Positions 21,361 through 30,817 are shown, counted from the first letter of the stretch. The stretch: DNA of 64,000 nucleotides from Niveispirillum sp048066115 (GCF_048066115.1 NZ_JBLTYX010000004.1:124001-188000); one strand, 5' to 3'. Made by a program: numbers and translations. The notes: generated from the sequence alone by a model not told the origin.

Positions 21361-23958
21361 ATGGCGACGGGACAGGTCCTGACGGGTACCAATGGCGATG
21401 ATACGCTGACGGGCGGCGCTGATGATGACACGATCACCGGACTGGACGGCAATGACGTCCTGTCCGGTGGGGCCGGGAGTGACAGTCTGGTCGGCGGTGC
21501 CGGCAACGATATTCTGTCGGCAGGCATCGGTTCTTCACAGACGTTAGGGCTCGGCTTCGACACGGTCGATGGCGGTGATGGCAACGACCAGATATCCGCC
21601 AACAACTTCACCCTGATCACGGCAGGGACGGGCGACGACCTGATCACCCTGGCGGGTGGCAACAACACGGTCCGCGGTGGAGCCGGCAACGACACCGTCA
21701 ATAGTGCCACTGGTACGAATTGGATCTATGGTGAGGATGGCAACGACGTTCTGACCGTCGCCGGCGGCACTGGCAGCAACCCCGTCAGCGGCGGTAGCGG
21801 CCAGGATCGGTTCGTGATCATCCCGAACGCCACCGGTTCCGGTTCCAGCCCCTGGCAGGTGACCATCTCGGACTTCACCGCCGGTGCCAATGGCGACATC
21901 ATGGACCTCACCGCCATTTTGCCAACCCTGATCGGGCTGCGCGGCAGTGATCCGTTCGGGACCCATCTCTGGGTCGAGCCGGTCCCGGGCGGCGGCACCC
22001 TGATCACCATGGACCGCGATGCAGCCGGGCTTCAATATCGTGATTTTTATGATGAATTTTATGGCAGGGAGACGCTGGTCGTTCTCAATGGCGTCTTCGC
22101 CAATGATCTCGTGGCCGCGAACTTCGCCGGCGGCATGGTGCCGACACGCGAGGTGAACCGCGCCGACGGCACCCAGACAGGCACGGCGGCATCGGAAACG
22201 CTGGCCGGCGGCTGGGGCAATGACACGATCAACGGGGCCGGTGGCAACGACTACATCACCGACGGGGTCGGCAATAACTCCCTGTCGGGTGGCGACGGCA
22301 ATGACACCATCAGTGCGGGCACCGGCAGCGATACGCTGCTGGGCGGGGCCGGGGACGATTGGCTTTTTGGTGGCAGCAGCATCAATAACGGCCTGGACCA
22401 GTTGTCCGGCGGCGATGGCAATGATCGGTTGGAAGGCAACGGCACCCTGGATGGTGGTGAGGGGGACGATACGCTGAATGGTGGCGGCCTGCTGCTGGGG
22501 GGCAATGGCAATGACACGCTGAACAGTGTCGGCCAGAGCACGGTGCGCGGCGGGGCCGGCAACGACACGATAACGGGTGGCGGCGGTGGCCAGTTCTTCG
22601 GCGAGGCCGGGGACGACATCATCACCGCAGGTGGCGCCAGTGTGGATGGCGGCGACGGCAATGACGTCCTGCAGGTCAGTTCGGGCCAGATGACCGGCGG
22701 CGGCGGTGCCGACCGTTTCGTGCTGGACGGCGTGACCCGGCCCTATTCCGGCTCCTTGCAATATTACGGCGTCGCCACCACCACCATCACGGATTTCAGC
22801 GCCGCGCAGGGCGACAAGATCGACCTGGACCGCATCATCCACACGATTTACGGATTTGAAGGCGGCAATCCGTTCGGCCGTTACCTCCGGCTGGAACAGG
22901 ACGGGGCGGATACGCTGATCACGCTCGACCCCGATGCGGGTGGCCTGTCCTGGAACAATGCGGACCGGGGCCTGCTGGCCCGGCTGAAGAATGTCCAGGC
23001 CAGCAGCCTGACCAGCAATGATTTCGTGCAGGGCTACGACCTGTCGATCCTGGCGCAGTACCAGCCCCAGACCGTGAACGGCGGCGATGGCAACGACATC
23101 GTGCGCGGCGGGTTGGGTGAGGACAGCCTGATCGGCGGAAAGGGTGCCGACCTGCTGATCGGCGGGGATGGCAACGACATCTTGCAGGGCGGGGATGGTA
23201 TCGATGCCGCCTATTTCACCGCACCGCCGGGCAATGCCTTCGTCATCAGCTACAGCCAGGGGACGGATGCCAGCGGCAATGTCACTTTCCGGGTCTGGGA
23301 TCATCGGATTGCGGGCGAAGGTATCGATATGCTCCACGGGGTGGAGATCGGCATCTTCGACGATATCATCCTGCCCCTGATCGCGCCGACGGGCCGGTCG
23401 GCCGTCCGTCCCTATGATCACGCGCAGTTCGATGATGCCGCCTATCTGGCGATGAATCCCGATGTGGCCAACGCCGTCGCCAATGGCATCTTCAAGAATG
23501 GGGAGGCGCATTTCCTGGCCTTCGGGCAAAGGGAACAGCGCGCCTCCCCCGCCCTGGCCAATGGTACGCTGGTGCTGTTTGACAGCAAATATTATCTGCT
23601 GGCCAATCCGGATGTGGCCCGCGCCGTTCGCGACGGGGTGATCACCGATGCCTGGACCCATTACAAGCAATGGGGCGCCCGGGAAGGGCGCGACCCGAAC
23701 ATCCTGTTCGACACCGACTGGTATCTGGCCAGCAATCCCGACGTGGCCGCGGCCGTGGCCGCGGGCCATACGGACGCCCTGACCCATTTCGCGCAATATG
23801 GCTGGAAGGAAGGGCGCGACCCGTCACGCTGGTTCGATATCAGCGCCTATCAGCAGAACCATGGGGCCACGATCCCCCAGGGCATGAACCCGCTGCTGCA
23901 TTATCTGAACGATGGTTATCCGTTAAATCTTCCCCTGACCTGGACGGAGATGGGATGA
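21361..23958 (+). CDS. RTX (hemolysin-type calcium-binding) protein with C-terminal NPDVA repeats
   Basis: This 865-residue acidic protein has no Sec signal and is built of modules. RTX nonapeptide blocks (GGxGxDxLx type, such as GGAGNDTVNS and GGDGNDTISAG) occur at about 10-140, 275-450 and 575-613. Two homologous non-repeat domains lie at about 147-260 and 460-566 (FTAGANGDIMDLTAI, FSAAQGDKIDLDRIIH). Then comes a serralysin-like beta segment (DMLHGVEIGIFDD). Four C-terminal repeats of the form FDxxYYLxxNPDVAxAvxxG..DAxTHYxxxGxxEGRDP occupy about 687-857. RTX proteins fold on binding Ca2+ outside the cell and leave by type I secretion; no T1SS genes are in the window. AAGG eight bases before the ATG at 21361 supports the start. 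Confidence 0.88.
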   Translation: MATGQVLTGTNGDDTLTGGADDDTITGLDGNDVLSGGAGSDSLVGGAGNDILSAGIGSSQTLGLGFDTVDGGDGNDQISANNFTLITAGTGDDLITLAGGNNTVRGGAGNDTVNSATGTNWIYGEDGNDVLTVAGGTGSNPVSGGSGQDRFVIIPNATGSGSSPWQVTISDFTAGANGDIMDLTAILPTLIGLRGSDPFGTHLWVEPVPGGGTLITMDRDAAGLQYRDFYDEFYGRETLVVLNGVFANDLVAANFAGGMVPTREVNRADGTQTGTAASETLAGGWGNDTINGAGGNDYITDGVGNNSLSGGDGNDTISAGTGSDTLLGGAGDDWLFGGSSINNGLDQLSGGDGNDRLEGNGTLDGGEGDDTLNGGGLLLGGNGNDTLNSVGQSTVRGGAGNDTITGGGGGQFFGEAGDDIITAGGASVDGGDGNDVLQVSSGQMTGGGGADRFVLDGVTRPYSGSLQYYGVATTTITDFSAAQGDKIDLDRIIHTIYGFEGGNPFGRYLRLEQDGADTLITLDPDAGGLSWNNADRGLLARLKNVQASSLTSNDFVQGYDLSILAQYQPQTVNGGDGNDIVRGGLGEDSLIGGKGADLLIGGDGNDILQGGDGIDAAYFTAPPGNAFVISYSQGTDASGNVTFRVWDHRIAGEGIDMLHGVEIGIFDDIILPLIAPTGRSAVRPYDHAQFDDAAYLAMNPDVANAVANGIFKNGEAHFLAFGQREQRASPALANGTLVLFDSKYYLLANPDVARAVRDGVITDAWTHYKQWGAREGRDPNILFDTDWYLASNPDVAAAVAAGHTDALTHFAQYGWKEGRDPSRWFDISAYQQNHGATIPQGMNPLLHYLNDGYPLNLPLTWTEMG

Positions 23959-23964
23959 GCCACC

Positions 23965-25293
23965 ATGGCCGCGGGACTGGTGATCACTGGCACTGACGGT
24001 AACGACAGTCTGACGGGCACCGCCGGCGATGACACGATCGCCGGCCGGGCTGGTGTCGACCGCCTGTCTGGTGGGCCTGGCAACGACACGCTTGGCTCCG
24101 ACGGTGCCGGCTCCCTGCTGCTGGGGGAGGATGGCAACGACACGCTGGTCGCCATGGCCCCCGCCACGCTGGAAGGCGGGGTCGGTGATGACTGGTTGCA
24201 GGCCGGGGCCGGCCTGATGATCGGCGGGGCCGGCCGGGACGATTTCACCCTGCGCGGGGTGGTGCCGGGCAGTGGCGGCCTGCAGGTCAACGCCGTCACC
24301 ATCGCCGATTTCGATATCGCCGGTGGGGATGTCATCGGCCTGATGCCGGCGCTGCGGCAATTGCGGGGGTTCGAGGGGGGAAACCCCTTCGGTCGCTGGT
24401 TCCGGCTGGTTCAAGACGGGGCCGATACCCTGCTGCTCGTCGACCCGGATGGTACGATGCTGTCCGGCGACGTCCCCTTCTCCGTCCTGGCACGGCTGAG
24501 CAATGTCCGGGCAGACAGCCTGACCGTCGATGATTTCGAACAGGGTTACGACCCGTCGGTGCTGTCGCAGTACCGGCCACAAACCATCACCGGCGGCAGC
24601 GGCAATGACCGGCTGGTCGGCGGACGGGGCAACGATCTGCTGACCGGGGGTGACGGGTCGGACCTGCTGATCGGTGGGGATGGCGATGATGTGCTGTATG
24701 GCGGCACTGGCATCGATGCCGCCCTGTACCGTTTCGCGCTGGATGTCTGGGTGTTCGCCCACTCATCCGGGTCACAGGTCAGCATCACCGACACTTACGC
24801 CACAGGTGATGGAAGGGATCAACTGCATGGGGTGGAGATCGGCATCTTCGATGGCCGGGTCGTGCCGCTGCTGGCTCCCTCATCTCTCTCCTGGAACCAC
24901 CCCCATGATGGCGCCTTCATCCTGTTCGATGCCAGCTTCTATCTGTCCCAGAATCCCGACGTCGCCACCGCCATCGACCAGGGCATCATCGCCGATGCCT
25001 GGAGCCATTATGTCCGCTTCGGTGCCGGCGAAGGGCGCGACCCGAATGTGCTGTTCGATACCGACTGGTATCTGGCACAGAACCCGGATGTTGCTGCCGC
25101 CCGCATCGACGCCCTGGCCCATTACGCGCAATTCGGCTGGAAGGAAGGGCGCAACCCGTCACGCTGGTTCGACGGGGACGCCTATCTGGCCGCATATCCG
25201 GACGTGGCGGATGCTGGCATGAACCCGCTGCTGCATTATCTGGGCTATGGCTATCACGAAGAAAGGGTGCTGACCTGGACGGAGGCGGGTTAG
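23965..25293 (+). CDS. Second, shorter RTX protein with NPDVA repeats, tandem paralogue
   Basis: The 442-residue protein repeats the last two thirds of its neighbour. It has an RTX block (about 8-75), one non-repeat domain (about 85-190, with FEGGNPFGRWFRLVQDGADTL, nearly identical to the upstream protein's second domain), a second RTX block (about 205-245), the DQLHGVEIGIFDGR segment and three NPDVA repeats (SQNPDVATAI, AQNPDVAAAR, AAYPDVADAG). Both proteins end with the same layout (HYL..GY....LTWTE.G). The ATG is 6 nt past the upstream stop with a purine-rich site, so they are co-transcribed. The pair looks like a tandem duplication with loss or gain of one module. Confidence 0.88.
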   Translation: MAAGLVITGTDGNDSLTGTAGDDTIAGRAGVDRLSGGPGNDTLGSDGAGSLLLGEDGNDTLVAMAPATLEGGVGDDWLQAGAGLMIGGAGRDDFTLRGVVPGSGGLQVNAVTIADFDIAGGDVIGLMPALRQLRGFEGGNPFGRWFRLVQDGADTLLLVDPDGTMLSGDVPFSVLARLSNVRADSLTVDDFEQGYDPSVLSQYRPQTITGGSGNDRLVGGRGNDLLTGGDGSDLLIGGDGDDVLYGGTGIDAALYRFALDVWVFAHSSGSQVSITDTYATGDGRDQLHGVEIGIFDGRVVPLLAPSSLSWNHPHDGAFILFDASFYLSQNPDVATAIDQGIIADAWSHYVRFGAGEGRDPNVLFDTDWYLAQNPDVAAARIDALAHYAQFGWKEGRNPSRWFDGDAYLAAYPDVADAGMNPLLHYLGYGYHEERVLTWTEAG

Positions 25294-26159
25294 GTCCAGC
25301 CCGCCCAGAGATGCGCCGTCGCCAGGCTGCGCCAGGGGGCGAAGGGACGCATCAGCGCCTCCTGCTCTGCAATGGTCGGCCGGCGGTCCAGCCCGTGGAA
25401 ATGCTGCAACGCCGCCGCCAGCCCGGCATCGCCGATGGGCGCCACATCGGGAAAGGCGCAGGCGCGCAGCAGCACATAGGCCCGCGTCCAGGGCCCGATA
25501 CCCTTGATCCCGGTCATCGCCGCCTCGGCAGTCGCCGCATCACCCTCCGGCAGCGCCTCGAAATCCACGCCGGCCGATGCGGCGTTGATCAGGTAGGCGG
25601 CCTTGGAACAGGAGAATTTCAGTGTGCCCAGCAGACCCGGATCCAGGGCGGCGATGCCGGCCGGCGTGGGGTGCGCCTTCATGCCCGACGGATGGTCGAT
25701 GCCCGCCAGCTCGATCAATGTCCGACGCAACTGGCCCGCGAAGCGCAGGTTCACCTGCTGCCCGACAATGGCCCAGCACATGGCCTCGAACACGCTGGCC
25801 GTCTGGGCCAGACGCAGGCCGGGGCCACAGCGCGACAGCAGCCGCGCCACCCCAGGATCATCCTCCGCCAATGCCTCCAACCCCGACACGTCGCCCGACA
25901 CGCCCAGCATGCGGGAAGCCGCCGCCTGCAGCCGCGCCGCCTCGAAATCCGTGACATCACCCGGATCAGCGGTCAGGGCGGCGTGGGTGTCGTGCAGGGT
26001 GATGTCCAGACGGATGGCCCGGCCGGCGGGTGCCAGCAGCTTGGTGATGGTGCGGTCCACAACCCGTTCCGACAGCCCGTCCGGGTCGCGGCCATGATAG
26101 GAGAGCACCCAGTCCGCGCGGTATCCGGCGGGCAGCTTGATGTCGGGCAGGCTGGCCAT
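25290..26159 (-). CDS. alkA: DNA-3-methyladenine glycosylase II (AlkA-like)
   Basis: The 289-residue base-excision enzyme has an N-terminal AlkA-N domain and the helix-hairpin-helix motif GIKGIGPWTRAYVLL, followed by the catalytic aspartate in APIGDAGLAAAL. It removes alkylated purines such as 3-methyladenine. The ATG at 26159 lies 4 nt after the lolD stop, so the gene may ride on the lol transcript. The last 4 nt overlap the RTX stop on the opposite strand. A second 3-methyladenine glycosylase (tag) lies at 30173. Confidence 0.9.
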   Translation of the reverse strand: MASLPDIKLPAGYRADWVLSYHGRDPDGLSERVVDRTITKLLAPAGRAIRLDITLHDTHAALTADPGDVTDFEAARLQAAASRMLGVSGDVSGLEALAEDDPGVARLLSRCGPGLRLAQTASVFEAMCWAIVGQQVNLRFAGQLRRTLIELAGIDHPSGMKAHPTPAGIAALDPGLLGTLKFSCSKAAYLINAASAGVDFEALPEGDAATAEAAMTGIKGIGPWTRAYVLLRACAFPDVAPIGDAGLAAALQHFHGLDRRPTIAEQEALMRPFAPWRSLATAHLWAGWT

Positions 26160-26163
26160 GGGA

Positions 26164-26859
26164 TCAGCCCCCCACCAGCACGCCGTCGCGCATCTCCACG
26201 ATCCGGTCCATGCGCCGCGCCAGATCCAGATTGTGGGTGGCGACCAGGGCACCAAGCTTTGCGCCCCCTGGCCCCTGCCCCCGCACCAGATCGGCGAACA
26301 GGGCGAACACATTCTCCGCCGTGTGCATGTCCAGGTTGCCCGTCGGCTCGTCCGCGATCAGCAGGCGCGGGCGGTTGGCCAGCGCGCGGGCAATGGCCAC
26401 GCGCTGCTGCTCCCCCCCCGACAGCTTGGCCGGGCGGTGGCCGGCGCGGGCCGACAGGCCGACCAGACCCAGCAGTTCCCGCGCCCGGTCGCGCGCCTTG
26501 GCCCGCGGCACGCCGGCCAGCATCTGCGGGATGGTGATATTCTCCTCCGCCGTGAATTCCGGCAGCAGGTGATGGAACTGATAGACGAAGCCGATCTTGT
26601 CGCGCCGGATGGCGGTGCGTTCCTTGTCGGACAGGCCGTCAGCCTTCACACCCGCGATCTCTATCCCGCCCTTGTCGGCCGGCTCCAGCAATCCGGCGAT
26701 ATGCAGCAGGGTGGATTTGCCGGCGCCGCTGGGCCCCACCAGGGCCACCATCTCGCCTGCGCGGATGGCAGCATCGACGCCGCGCAGCACATGCAGGGGG
26801 CTTTCCACCTGGGTGAAGGACCGGTGGATGCCGGTCAGGCGCAGGACGGTATCGGCCAT
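26164..26859 (-). CDS. lolD: Lipoprotein-releasing ABC ATPase LolD
   Basis: The 231-residue ATPase powers lipoprotein release from the inner membrane to LolA. Walker A is GPSGAGKSTLLH, the signature is LSGGEQQRVAIARAL, Walker B is LLIADEPTGNLD, and the switch histidine is in VATHNLD. The motif GFVYQFHHLLPEF is LolD-typical. The ATG at 26859 is 4 nt after the upstream permease stop, so lolC-lolE-lolD is one operon. A longer frame to 27039 only overlaps the permease. Confidence 0.95.
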   Translation of the reverse strand: MADTVLRLTGIHRSFTQVESPLHVLRGVDAAIRAGEMVALVGPSGAGKSTLLHIAGLLEPADKGGIEIAGVKADGLSDKERTAIRRDKIGFVYQFHHLLPEFTAEENITIPQMLAGVPRAKARDRARELLGLVGLSARAGHRPAKLSGGEQQRVAIARALANRPRLLIADEPTGNLDMHTAENVFALFADLVRGQGPGGAKLGALVATHNLDLARRMDRIVEMRDGVLVGG

Positions 26860-26863
26860 GGGA

Positions 26864-28114
26864 TCACTCGTATCGAAGGGCTTCGACGGGGTCCAGCTTC
26901 GCCGCCCGCCAGGAGGGATAGAGCGTGGCCAGCAGCGACAAAGCCACCGAGGCCAGACCCACCTGTGCCACCTGCCACGGATCGGTGAAGGAGGGCAAGG
27001 AGGACAGGAAATAGATGTCCGAATTGAACGGATCGACACCCGTCGCCGCCTTCACCAGCTGGCGCAGCTGTTCCATATGGCCCGACAGAACGACACCCAG
27101 GATCAGCCCGGCCGCCGTGCCCGCCATACCGATGGAGGCACCCGACATCAGGAAGATGCGCAGGATGGTACCCCGCCCGGCCCCCATGGTGCGCAGGATG
27201 GCGATCTCCCGCCCCTTGTCCTGCACCATCATGATCATGCCGGAAATGATGTTGAAGGCGGCGACCACGACGATCATGCCCAGGATCAGCGACACGACAT
27301 TGCGCTGGGTTTCGATGAAGCCGAAGAAGGCGCCATTCACCTGCTGCCAGTCGCGCACGAACAGGCTGCCCGGCAGGCGCTGGGCCACGTCGGACACGTG
27401 CAGCGGCGCCAGGGCCGGATCAGCGAAATTCACCTCGATGGCGGTGACATTATCCTCCACCTCGAAGAATTCCTGCGCGGTAGCCAGGTCCATCAGCACC
27501 AGGGTATTGTCGAATTCCGACACGCCCAGCGCCACGATGCCGGACACGGTGAAGGCGCGCGACCGAGGCGATCCGCCCTGGCCGTCCACCTTGGGCGACA
27601 GGATGGTCACGCGGTCGCCGACCTTGATATGGCCCTGTTCCGCCATGCGCTTGCCGATGGCAATGCCGTCGCCCTCAGCCAGCGTACCGTCCACCAGCGA
27701 CCCGGCGAAGGCCGGGCGGGACGCCATGTCGGCGGGGCGCAGCGCCTTGACCAGCACGCCGCCCGCGAACTCGCGATGGGAGAGCAGCCCCTGCGCATCC
27801 AGGCTGGGCATTACGCTGACCACACCGGGCACGGTGCGCACCCCATCCATCAGCGTATTGGACGCCGGGAACGGCCCCGACCCGCCGATGGCCACGACAT
27901 GCCCCTGGAAGCCCAGCACACGGGCCAACAGGTCGCGCTGGAATCCGTTGAAGACGGAGAGCGAGATGATCAGCGTCGCCACGCCCAGCGCGATGCCCAG
28001 GAAGGAGAAACCGGCAATGACGGAGATGAACCCCTCCTGCCGGCGTGCGCCCAGGTAGCGGAAGGCGATCCAGCGTTCCAGCACGCCGAACATGCGGGAT
28101 TTGGCATCAGCCAT
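26864..28114 (-). CDS. lolE: LolC/LolE-family lipoprotein-releasing permease (second copy)
   Basis: The 416-residue protein has four transmembrane segments in MacB/FtsX layout: one at about 32-55, a large periplasmic domain of about 220 residues, then three near 275-300, 318-345 and 378-400. It begins MADAKSRMFGVLERWIAFRYLGARRQEGFISVIAGFSF in family style. It overlaps the upstream paralogue by 8 nt. The lolE name is assigned only by being the second of two permeases; the C/E identity is not proven. Confidence 0.88.
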   Translation of the reverse strand: MADAKSRMFGVLERWIAFRYLGARRQEGFISVIAGFSFLGIALGVATLIISLSVFNGFQRDLLARVLGFQGHVVAIGGSGPFPASNTLMDGVRTVPGVVSVMPSLDAQGLLSHREFAGGVLVKALRPADMASRPAFAGSLVDGTLAEGDGIAIGKRMAEQGHIKVGDRVTILSPKVDGQGGSPRSRAFTVSGIVALGVSEFDNTLVLMDLATAQEFFEVEDNVTAIEVNFADPALAPLHVSDVAQRLPGSLFVRDWQQVNGAFFGFIETQRNVVSLILGMIVVVAAFNIISGMIMMVQDKGREIAILRTMGAGRGTILRIFLMSGASIGMAGTAAGLILGVVLSGHMEQLRQLVKAATGVDPFNSDIYFLSSLPSFTDPWQVAQVGLASVALSLLATLYPSWRAAKLDPVEALRYE

Positions 28115-29345
28115 GGCGCAGCGCCTCCACCGGGTCCATCGCCGCCGCCCGGCGTGCGGGGTAAATCGTGACCCCTACCGACAGGAACAGGCCCAGCGCC
28201 ACCACCAAAGCCACCTCCGCCCAATCAATGATGGCGGGCAATGTGGTCAGGAACAGCAGCATCTGCGACCCGCCCACGCCGGGTATCCGGCCCAGCGCAT
28301 AGCCGATGGCCTGCACATTCTCCGTCAGCACCCAGCCCAGCAGGAACCCGATCAGCGTGCCCATGGCCCCGATGGAGGCGCCGGCCAGCAGGAAGATGCG
28401 CGACACAGACCCCCGCTCCGCCCCCATGGTGCGCAATATGGCGATGCTGGCCGCCTTGCCGCGCACCAGCATGACCATGGAGGAGACGATGTTGAAGCTG
28501 GCCACCAGGATGATCAGGGTCAGCACGATGAACATCGCCACCCGCTCCACCCCCAGCGCCGTCACCAGCCCCTGGTTGGACTGGCGCCAGTCGGTGACCT
28601 TGAAACCGGGGCCGGCGGCAGCGGCCAAGGAGGCGTGCAGCGCCGGCAGGTCATGCGGGTTCTTCACGAACACGTCGATGCCACTGACGCCCGCCCCCAA
28701 GCGGAAGAAGGCCTGGGCGGCCGGCAGCGGCATATAGAGCAGGCTGGCATCCTGTTCGGGCATGCGCAGATCGACCACGGCATAGACCGGGAATTCCTTG
28801 CGCCGGAGCATGGTGCCGAAGGCGGTGACGGTGCCCTTGGGGCTGATCAGCGTGACATTGCCGCCGGCGGAGATGCCCAGCGAGCGGGACAGGTTGAAGC
28901 CCAGCGCCACGCCATCCTCGCCCAGGTCGGACAGGCCGCGGATGACGCTGCGCCCCACGATGGGACGTGCCTGGAAATCGGCAACCGTCAGCCCCCGCAC
29001 CTTCACGCCGACCGCCCTGCCATTGACCGTGGCCAGCGCCTGGCCCTCCACCACCGGCATGGCCTGTACCACACCGGGAGCGGTGCGCAGCCGCTCCAGC
29101 AGCGGGGCATAATCGGCCAGGGGGCCGTTCGTGGCGGTGACGCTGGCATGGGCGGAAACGCCCTGGATGCGGGATACCAGTTCAGCCCGGAAGCCGTTCA
29201 TCACCGACATGACGATGATCAAGGTCGCCACGCCCAGCGCCACCCCGATGAAGGAGAAGCCGGCGATCACCGACACCGTCCCCTCCTGCCGCCGTGCCCG
29301 CAGGTAACGGAAGGCGACCATGCGTTCAAGGGCTGTGAAGATCAT
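28107..29345 (-). CDS. lolC: LolC/LolE-family lipoprotein-releasing permease (first copy)
   Basis: This 412-residue permease is clearly paralogous to its downstream neighbour: both open with LERM/LERW-AFRYLRARRQEG and keep GFSFIGVALGVATLII. Topology is one N-terminal and three C-terminal membrane segments with a large periplasmic domain. It is the promoter-proximal gene of the lol operon. Many alphaproteobacteria have a single LolF-type permease plus LolD, so a two-permease set is worth noting. Confidence 0.88.
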   Translation of the reverse strand: MIFTALERMVAFRYLRARRQEGTVSVIAGFSFIGVALGVATLIIVMSVMNGFRAELVSRIQGVSAHASVTATNGPLADYAPLLERLRTAPGVVQAMPVVEGQALATVNGRAVGVKVRGLTVADFQARPIVGRSVIRGLSDLGEDGVALGFNLSRSLGISAGGNVTLISPKGTVTAFGTMLRRKEFPVYAVVDLRMPEQDASLLYMPLPAAQAFFRLGAGVSGIDVFVKNPHDLPALHASLAAAAGPGFKVTDWRQSNQGLVTALGVERVAMFIVLTLIILVASFNIVSSMVMLVRGKAASIAILRTMGAERGSVSRIFLLAGASIGAMGTLIGFLLGWVLTENVQAIGYALGRIPGVGGSQMLLFLTTLPAIIDWAEVALVVALGLFLSVGVTIYPARRAAAMDPVEALRHG

Positions 29346-29431
29346 CGGGGCTTTCGGGCGAAGGACGGGAGGGCTTGTGATCTAGCTTTGCTTATAGGCG
29401 GAATTGGGGCGGCGGCGGTAGGGTGATGTCG

Positions 29432-30133
29432 TCAAATTCCCAACCATTCCAGCCCACCCGGTAGCGCCGCTGCCGCGTAATCCACATGCAGTACCCGCCG
29501 CCGACCGGTCTGCACCGCAGGTGCAGACGCATGCAGGATCAAGGTGGCGTAGGCCCAGGCATCCCCCGCCGCCGCGAGCGATGTGGCCGTGCCGCAACGT
29601 GCCACGGCCTGCGCTACCTCCCTCTCCGGAACCATACCCAGGCGATGGGAGCCGGGCGCGTAGAGCAGCGGGGCATTGCCCTCATCCACCGGGTCCAGAT
29701 GCAGGCGGATGGTCACCATTCCTGCCAGCACCGACACCGGCGGCGCGACATGGTGGATGCCATCCTTGACCGACCAGGGCCCAAAGCCCGGCACGTCGCG
29801 CCGTTCCCTGACGGCGATCACCCGGTCCTGATGCCAGCCCACGGTCCAGTTGCGTGCGGCCGACTTGTCGAACAGCAATGCCCGCACCGGCATGGCACCC
29901 GGCCGGATCAGGTCCGCTGCCAACCGACCGACCCTACCCTGCGGCCCGAGAAGGTCGTGCAACGGCTCAACACCCCGCAACCGCAGGCCGGGCCTGTCCA
30001 GCGACACGGGAGCCAGCGCCGTGCGCAGCGCATCCAGGGCGGGCACATCAATCAATCGGGGAACATGCAGGGCACCCTCGGCGGGGATTCCAGTCAAAGC
30101 CACTCCTGTTCCCCTTCCATCACCCGACATCAT
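29432..30133 (-). CDS. Phytanoyl-CoA dioxygenase (PhyH)-family Fe(II)/2-oxoglutarate oxygenase
   Basis: The product (233 residues from ATG 30133) has the PhyH iron triad: HxD in GWHQDRVIAV, and the distal His in ATLILHASAPA, with the 2OG-binding Arg in GRRRVLHVDYA. A cupin-type double-stranded beta helix is implied. The substrate is unknown; bacterial members hydroxylate diverse small molecules. Other possible starts are ATG 30130 and an internal GTG. It is divergent from tag, with about 40 bp between starts. Confidence 0.8.
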   Translation of the reverse strand: MMSGDGRGTGVALTGIPAEGALHVPRLIDVPALDALRTALAPVSLDRPGLRLRGVEPLHDLLGPQGRVGRLAADLIRPGAMPVRALLFDKSAARNWTVGWHQDRVIAVRERRDVPGFGPWSVKDGIHHVAPPVSVLAGMVTIRLHLDPVDEGNAPLLYAPGSHRLGMVPEREVAQAVARCGTATSLAAAGDAWAYATLILHASAPAVQTGRRRVLHVDYAAAALPGGLEWLGI

Positions 30134-30172
30134 CCTGGCACCATGCCCATATTCTGTGGAAGGAAGCACCGC

Positions 30173-30784
30173 ATGGACAAGACCCTGCCCGGCCCCGATG
30201 GTCGCCCCCGCTGCCGCTGGTGCGCCTCGGCCCCGGAATTCCCGCATTACCATGACACGGAATGGGGTTTCCCCGTCGCCGACGACCGCCGCCTGTTCGA
30301 GAAACTATGCCTGGAAGGGTTCCAGTCGGGCCTGTCCTGGCGCACCATCCTGGCCAAGCGCGAGAATTTCCGGGCGGCTTTCCACGGGTTCGATATCGAC
30401 GCCGTCGCCGCCTTCGGTGAAGGCGACGTCGAACGGCTGTTGCTAGATGCCGGCATCGTCCGCCATCGCGGCAAGATCGAAGCCGCGATCAACAATGCAA
30501 GACGCGCCCGGGAACTGATCGCCACGGAAGGTTCCTTGGCCGCCTATGTCTGGGGCCATGAACCGGCGGCGGGAGAGGCCGGCCCGCCGCAGACGGCCTC
30601 CACCTCCCCCACTTCGCTGAAACTGTCCAAGGACCTGCTGAAACGCGGTTGGAAATTCGTCGGCCCGACCACGATCTTCGCCTTCATGCAGGCCATGGGG
30701 CTGGTCAACGACCATGCCGAGGGCTGCGTGATCCGGGAGGAGGCCGCGAAGGCGCGGGAAGCGTTCAGGGTGCCCAGCCTGTGA
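30173..30784 (+). CDS. tag: DNA-3-methyladenine glycosylase I
   Basis: The 203-residue enzyme excises 3-methyladenine. The Tag signature is present at the N-terminus (RCRWCASAPEFPHYHDTEWG). The zinc ligands (Cys and His near the N-terminus, His and Cys in NDHAEGCVIRE) are all visible. GLSWRTILAKRENFR is the conserved helix. GGAAGGAAG six bases upstream selects the ATG at 30173 over an in-frame ATG at 30143. Confidence 0.94.
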   Translation: MDKTLPGPDGRPRCRWCASAPEFPHYHDTEWGFPVADDRRLFEKLCLEGFQSGLSWRTILAKRENFRAAFHGFDIDAVAAFGEGDVERLLLDAGIVRHRGKIEAAINNARRARELIATEGSLAAYVWGHEPAAGEAGPPQTASTSPTSLKLSKDLLKRGWKFVGPTTIFAFMQAMGLVNDHAEGCVIREEAAKAREAFRVPSL

Positions 30785-30817
30785 AGCGGCTTGAACGATC
30801 AGGCAATGGCTGATCCG

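Noticed and set aside
21544..23796. 750-codon open frame on minus
   Set aside because: Regular RTX codons create a repetitive antisense frame. No start context or domain supports it.
21361..25293. Short DNA repeats resembling a CRISPR or tandem array
   Set aside because: The periodicity comes from the RTX nonapeptide codons within open reading frames, with no constant repeat or unique spacers.
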